Below are positions 4,404 to 6,330 of a DNA stretch of 6,330 bases, piece after piece. This DNA is from Rhodospirillales bacterium (GTDB taxonomy: Bacteria > Pseudomonadota > Alphaproteobacteria > Micavibrionales > UBA2020). Location: positions 1 through 6,330 of the forward strand of contig JAHFPI010000108.1 in NCBI GenBank assembly GCA_023266795.1. The letters run 5' to 3'. The notes below the pieces were generated by a model, which was not told where the DNA came from, made no database searches, and was given only the letters and a program-made list of their open reading frames with translations. The translations under genes were made by a program, and so were the position numbers. Position 1 is the stretch's first letter. The number at the start of each line of letters is the position of its first letter.

Positions 4404-6330
4404 ATGAGATATTCACCCGCAGAAATATGGGAGAGCCGGATCAGCTGGCGCATCACTGCGGCGGTGTTCGTGACCATTCTGCTGGTGCAGACGGTGGTCC
4501 TGATCTTTACCGCCCCTTCCTATGAAGCCGAACAGTTGTCGAATTTAAGGAAGTTCGCCCGTTCTGCGCTGGTACTTTCCCTTGGGGATACCCGTGCGCA
4601 GCTGGTTTCCCCGCTGTCAAAGCAGGCGGCGGAAAAACTTCTGGCCGATGACGAGATTGAAGGGGTCGCTATTTATGGTCTGGATGAAAGTGTGATCCAG
4701 ATGTACGGCGCGCCGACACTGCTGCGCCCCAGCCCGAACAAGGATATGCCCACCACTTACCGCTCGGTCGACAACCGGCACTACGAAGTCATGTTCATGC
4801 CCGGTGAGATTGAGCACCCCTACAACGTCGTCGTCAGGATGAATGCGGCAGGGGTGGAAAAGAGCGTGGTAGGCTATGTACATCAGGCCCTGTGGATACT
4901 TCTTTTTTTGTCGGGGTTCGTCACGAGCGTCCTGATGCTGGTGCTGAGCCTGTGGCTGCTGGAGCCGATGATCCTGCTGCGCAACAACCTGCTCAGTGCG
5001 GCGCGCAGTCCGGAGAAGCCTGATCTCCAGCATCTTAAAAAAGAGACGCATGACGAAATCGGCATCGCCATCCGGATTGCCAATGACCTGATCCGCCAGA
5101 ACGCAGGAAACCTGAAACGCCTGCGTATGCAGGCTGAAGACAAGATTCACAAGCTGGCTTATTTTGACGCCCTGACCGGGCTGCCGAACCGGACGTATTT
5201 CCTCGAGCAGCTGGAAGACCTGATCAAGAACAAGATGCTGGACGACGGCGATGTGCTGGCGGTCATGTCGGTGGACATCGACCATTTCAAGGACATCAAC
5301 GACACCATGGGCCATGAAATCGGCGACCGGCTGCTGGAGGCCGTCGGCAAGAGACTGGTAAAGGCCTTGCCGGAAGACGCTGTCATTTCCCGCGCCAGCG
5401 CGGACGAGTTTATCATTATGACCCTGCTGAAACCGGATCAGCCTGGCAGTTCCGATTTGGCCGAGAGGATTTTTTCCTCCATGATCACGCCGGTCAGCAT
5501 TATGCAGGAGACCTTCCAGATAAGGGTTTCCATCGGCGTGTCGCATTATCCCGAGGACGGCGTTGACGCGCTCCAGATATTGAAGAACGCCGACATTGCC
5601 CTGAACCGCGCCAAGGGAGAAGGCCGTGATACCGTGCGTTACTATTCTCAGGACTTCGACCGCGCTGTGAAGCACCGCTTCCAGATCCTGCGCGACCTGC
5701 GCAATGCCATGAACCGGAAAGAGCTGCAGCTTTATTACCATCCGCAGTTCGACCTGAAGACAGGGCGGCTGGTCGGCGCCGAAGCGCTCTTGCGCTGGTG
5801 GCTTCCCGATGATAGCAAGGAGGGTGGAAAATTCATTTCTCCCATCGAATTCATTCCGGTGGCTGAGCAGTCGGGGCTGATCGTGCCGATCGGCGAATAC
5901 GTCCTCCGCACCGCCTGCGAGACCAACAAGATGTGGCAGGAAAAAGGGCTGCCGCCCCTCTGTGTCGCGGTAAATCTTTCCGGCGTGCAGTTCCACCGTG
6001 GCGATATTTCGGCTCTGGTCGCCGATATTCTGAAGGAGACCGGGCTGGATCCGCAATGGCTTGAACTGGAAGTCACGGAAAGCGTGTTCATGGAAAACAT
6101 GCAGGTTGCCATCGATGTCCTTAACAAGCTGCACCGGCAGGGCATTGGCCTCGCTATCGATGATTTCGGCACCGGCTATTCCTCGCTCAGCTACCTCCGC
6201 CAGTTCCCGATCGATTACCTGAAGATCGACCAGTCTTTTATCCGCAATGCGCTGGTCAACGACGATGACCGGATGATCACCAAGACCATCATCAATCTGG
6301 GCCACAGCCTGGGTCTGAAGGTCATCGCCG
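4404..6330 (+). CDS. Membrane-anchored GGDEF-EAL c-di-GMP signalling protein with a degenerate GGDEF motif (3' end outside window)
   Basis: Of this protein 642 residues are visible, open to the window edge. Order: a short basic N-terminus; membrane helix about 15-36; a periplasmic region about 38-160, perhaps CHASE8-like (ADDEIEGVAIYGLDE, 81-95); membrane helix about 162-185; a HAMP-like linker (P188, DEIG 217-220) and coiled segment to about 248; GGDEF domain about 250-415; EAL domain from about 425. The GGDEF domain keeps FDALTGLPNR (254-263) and DIDHFKDIND (291-300), but its active-site signature is SADEF (332-336) and the RxxD inhibitory site is missing, so cyclase activity is unlikely. 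The EAL domain has EALLRW (460-465), N524, E556, the DDFGTGYSS loop (586-594) and K607, all expected in active phosphodiesterases. The last catalytic residues (AEGVE region) and the C-terminus lie beyond the window. The likely role is to hydrolyse c-di-GMP in response to a periplasmic or membrane signal, with the GGDEF domain possibly binding GTP as a regulator. Confidence 0.95.
   Translation, partial: MRYSPAEIWESRISWRITAAVFVTILLVQTVVLIFTAPSYEAEQLSNLRKFARSALVLSLGDTRAQLVSPLSKQAAEKLLADDEIEGVAIYGLDESVIQMYGAPTLLRPSPNKDMPTTYRSVDNRHYEVMFMPGEIEHPYNVVVRMNAAGVEKSVVGYVHQALWILLFLSGFVTSVLMLVLSLWLLEPMILLRNNLLSAARSPEKPDLQHLKKETHDEIGIAIRIANDLIRQNAGNLKRLRMQAEDKIHKLAYFDALTGLPNRTYFLEQLEDLIKNKMLDDGDVLAVMSVDIDHFKDINDTMGHEIGDRLLEAVGKRLVKALPEDAVISRASADEFIIMTLLKPDQPGSSDLAERIFSSMITPVSIMQETFQIRVSIGVSHYPEDGVDALQILKNADIALNRAKGEGRDTVRYYSQDFDRAVKHRFQILRDLRNAMNRKELQLYYHPQFDLKTGRLVGAEALLRWWLPDDSKEGGKFISPIEFIPVAEQSGLIVPIGEYVLRTACETNKMWQEKGLPPLCVAVNLSGVQFHRGDISALVADILKETGLDPQWLELEVTESVFMENMQVAIDVLNKLHRQGIGLAIDDFGTGYSSLSYLRQFPIDYLKIDQSFIRNALVNDDDRMITKTIINLGHSLGLKVIA

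Noticed and set aside
4617..6305. A 562-codon open frame on the minus strand opposite the GGDEF-EAL gene
   Set aside because: It is the reverse-complement shadow of a clearly conserved GGDEF-EAL coding sequence. It has no recognisable domain, and such long antisense frames are expected from the codon bias of GC-rich genes.
1..6330. A novel defence, mobile or CRISPR system
   Set aside because: All recognised genes are housekeeping or signalling families. There are no direct-repeat arrays, transposase or integrase motifs, toxin-antitoxin pairs or nuclease-helicase modules in the window.

Overview
The window reads like ordinary chromosomal DNA of an alphaproteobacterium. The evidence is family-level: an Fe-S scaffold-like protein with the CGS...ACAL...KARHN motif pattern I know from rhizobial genomes, a zf-CHCC protein of the type related to mitochondrial NDUFS6, and a roughly 444-residue dihydroorotase with the 'QVHFREPG' signature typical of alphaproteobacterial homologues. 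Coding DNA is moderately GC-rich. I could not assign a genus.

Layout. (1) Positions 1-488 (+) hold the C-terminal part of an unrecognised Ala/Pro/Ser-rich protein, with an inverted repeat inside the coding sequence. (2) Positions 485-2832 (-) hold a tight four-gene operon, in transcription order: a 103-aa unknown (possibly a divergent Smr-like fold), cysteinyl-tRNA synthetase cysS, a 65-aa CHCC zinc-finger protein, and an Fe-S scaffold-like (IscU/NifU-N-like) protein. The junctions are ATGA, ATGA and a single spacer base, so translational coupling is likely. The last gene meets the gene in (1) tail to tail with a 4-base overlap. (3) A 53-bp divergent spacer (2833-2885) separates the operon from pyrC (2886-4220, +). 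(4) Positions 4221-4403 are an unusually AT-rich spacer with two AT-only inverted repeats and a possible promoter. (5) From 4404 to the window end (+) runs a membrane-anchored GGDEF-EAL protein, cut off before the end of its EAL domain. Its GGDEF signature is degenerate (SADEF) while the visible EAL residues are intact, which suggests a c-di-GMP phosphodiesterase or receptor.

How the genes relate. The minus-strand operon combines Cys-tRNA charging with a zinc protein and an Fe-S-type protein. This gives a loose cysteine/metal/Fe-S theme, and the zf-CHCC protein may connect to respiratory complex I. PyrC performs the third step of pyrimidine synthesis and appears to be transcribed on its own here. 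The GGDEF-EAL gene is a separate signalling unit. I see no tRNA, rRNA, CRISPR array, transposase or prophage gene, and no clear new multi-gene system. The most distinctive points are the AT-rich spacer with its palindromes, the degenerate GGDEF, the altered scaffold protein, the small unknown at the head of the cysS operon, and the repeat inside the first gene.
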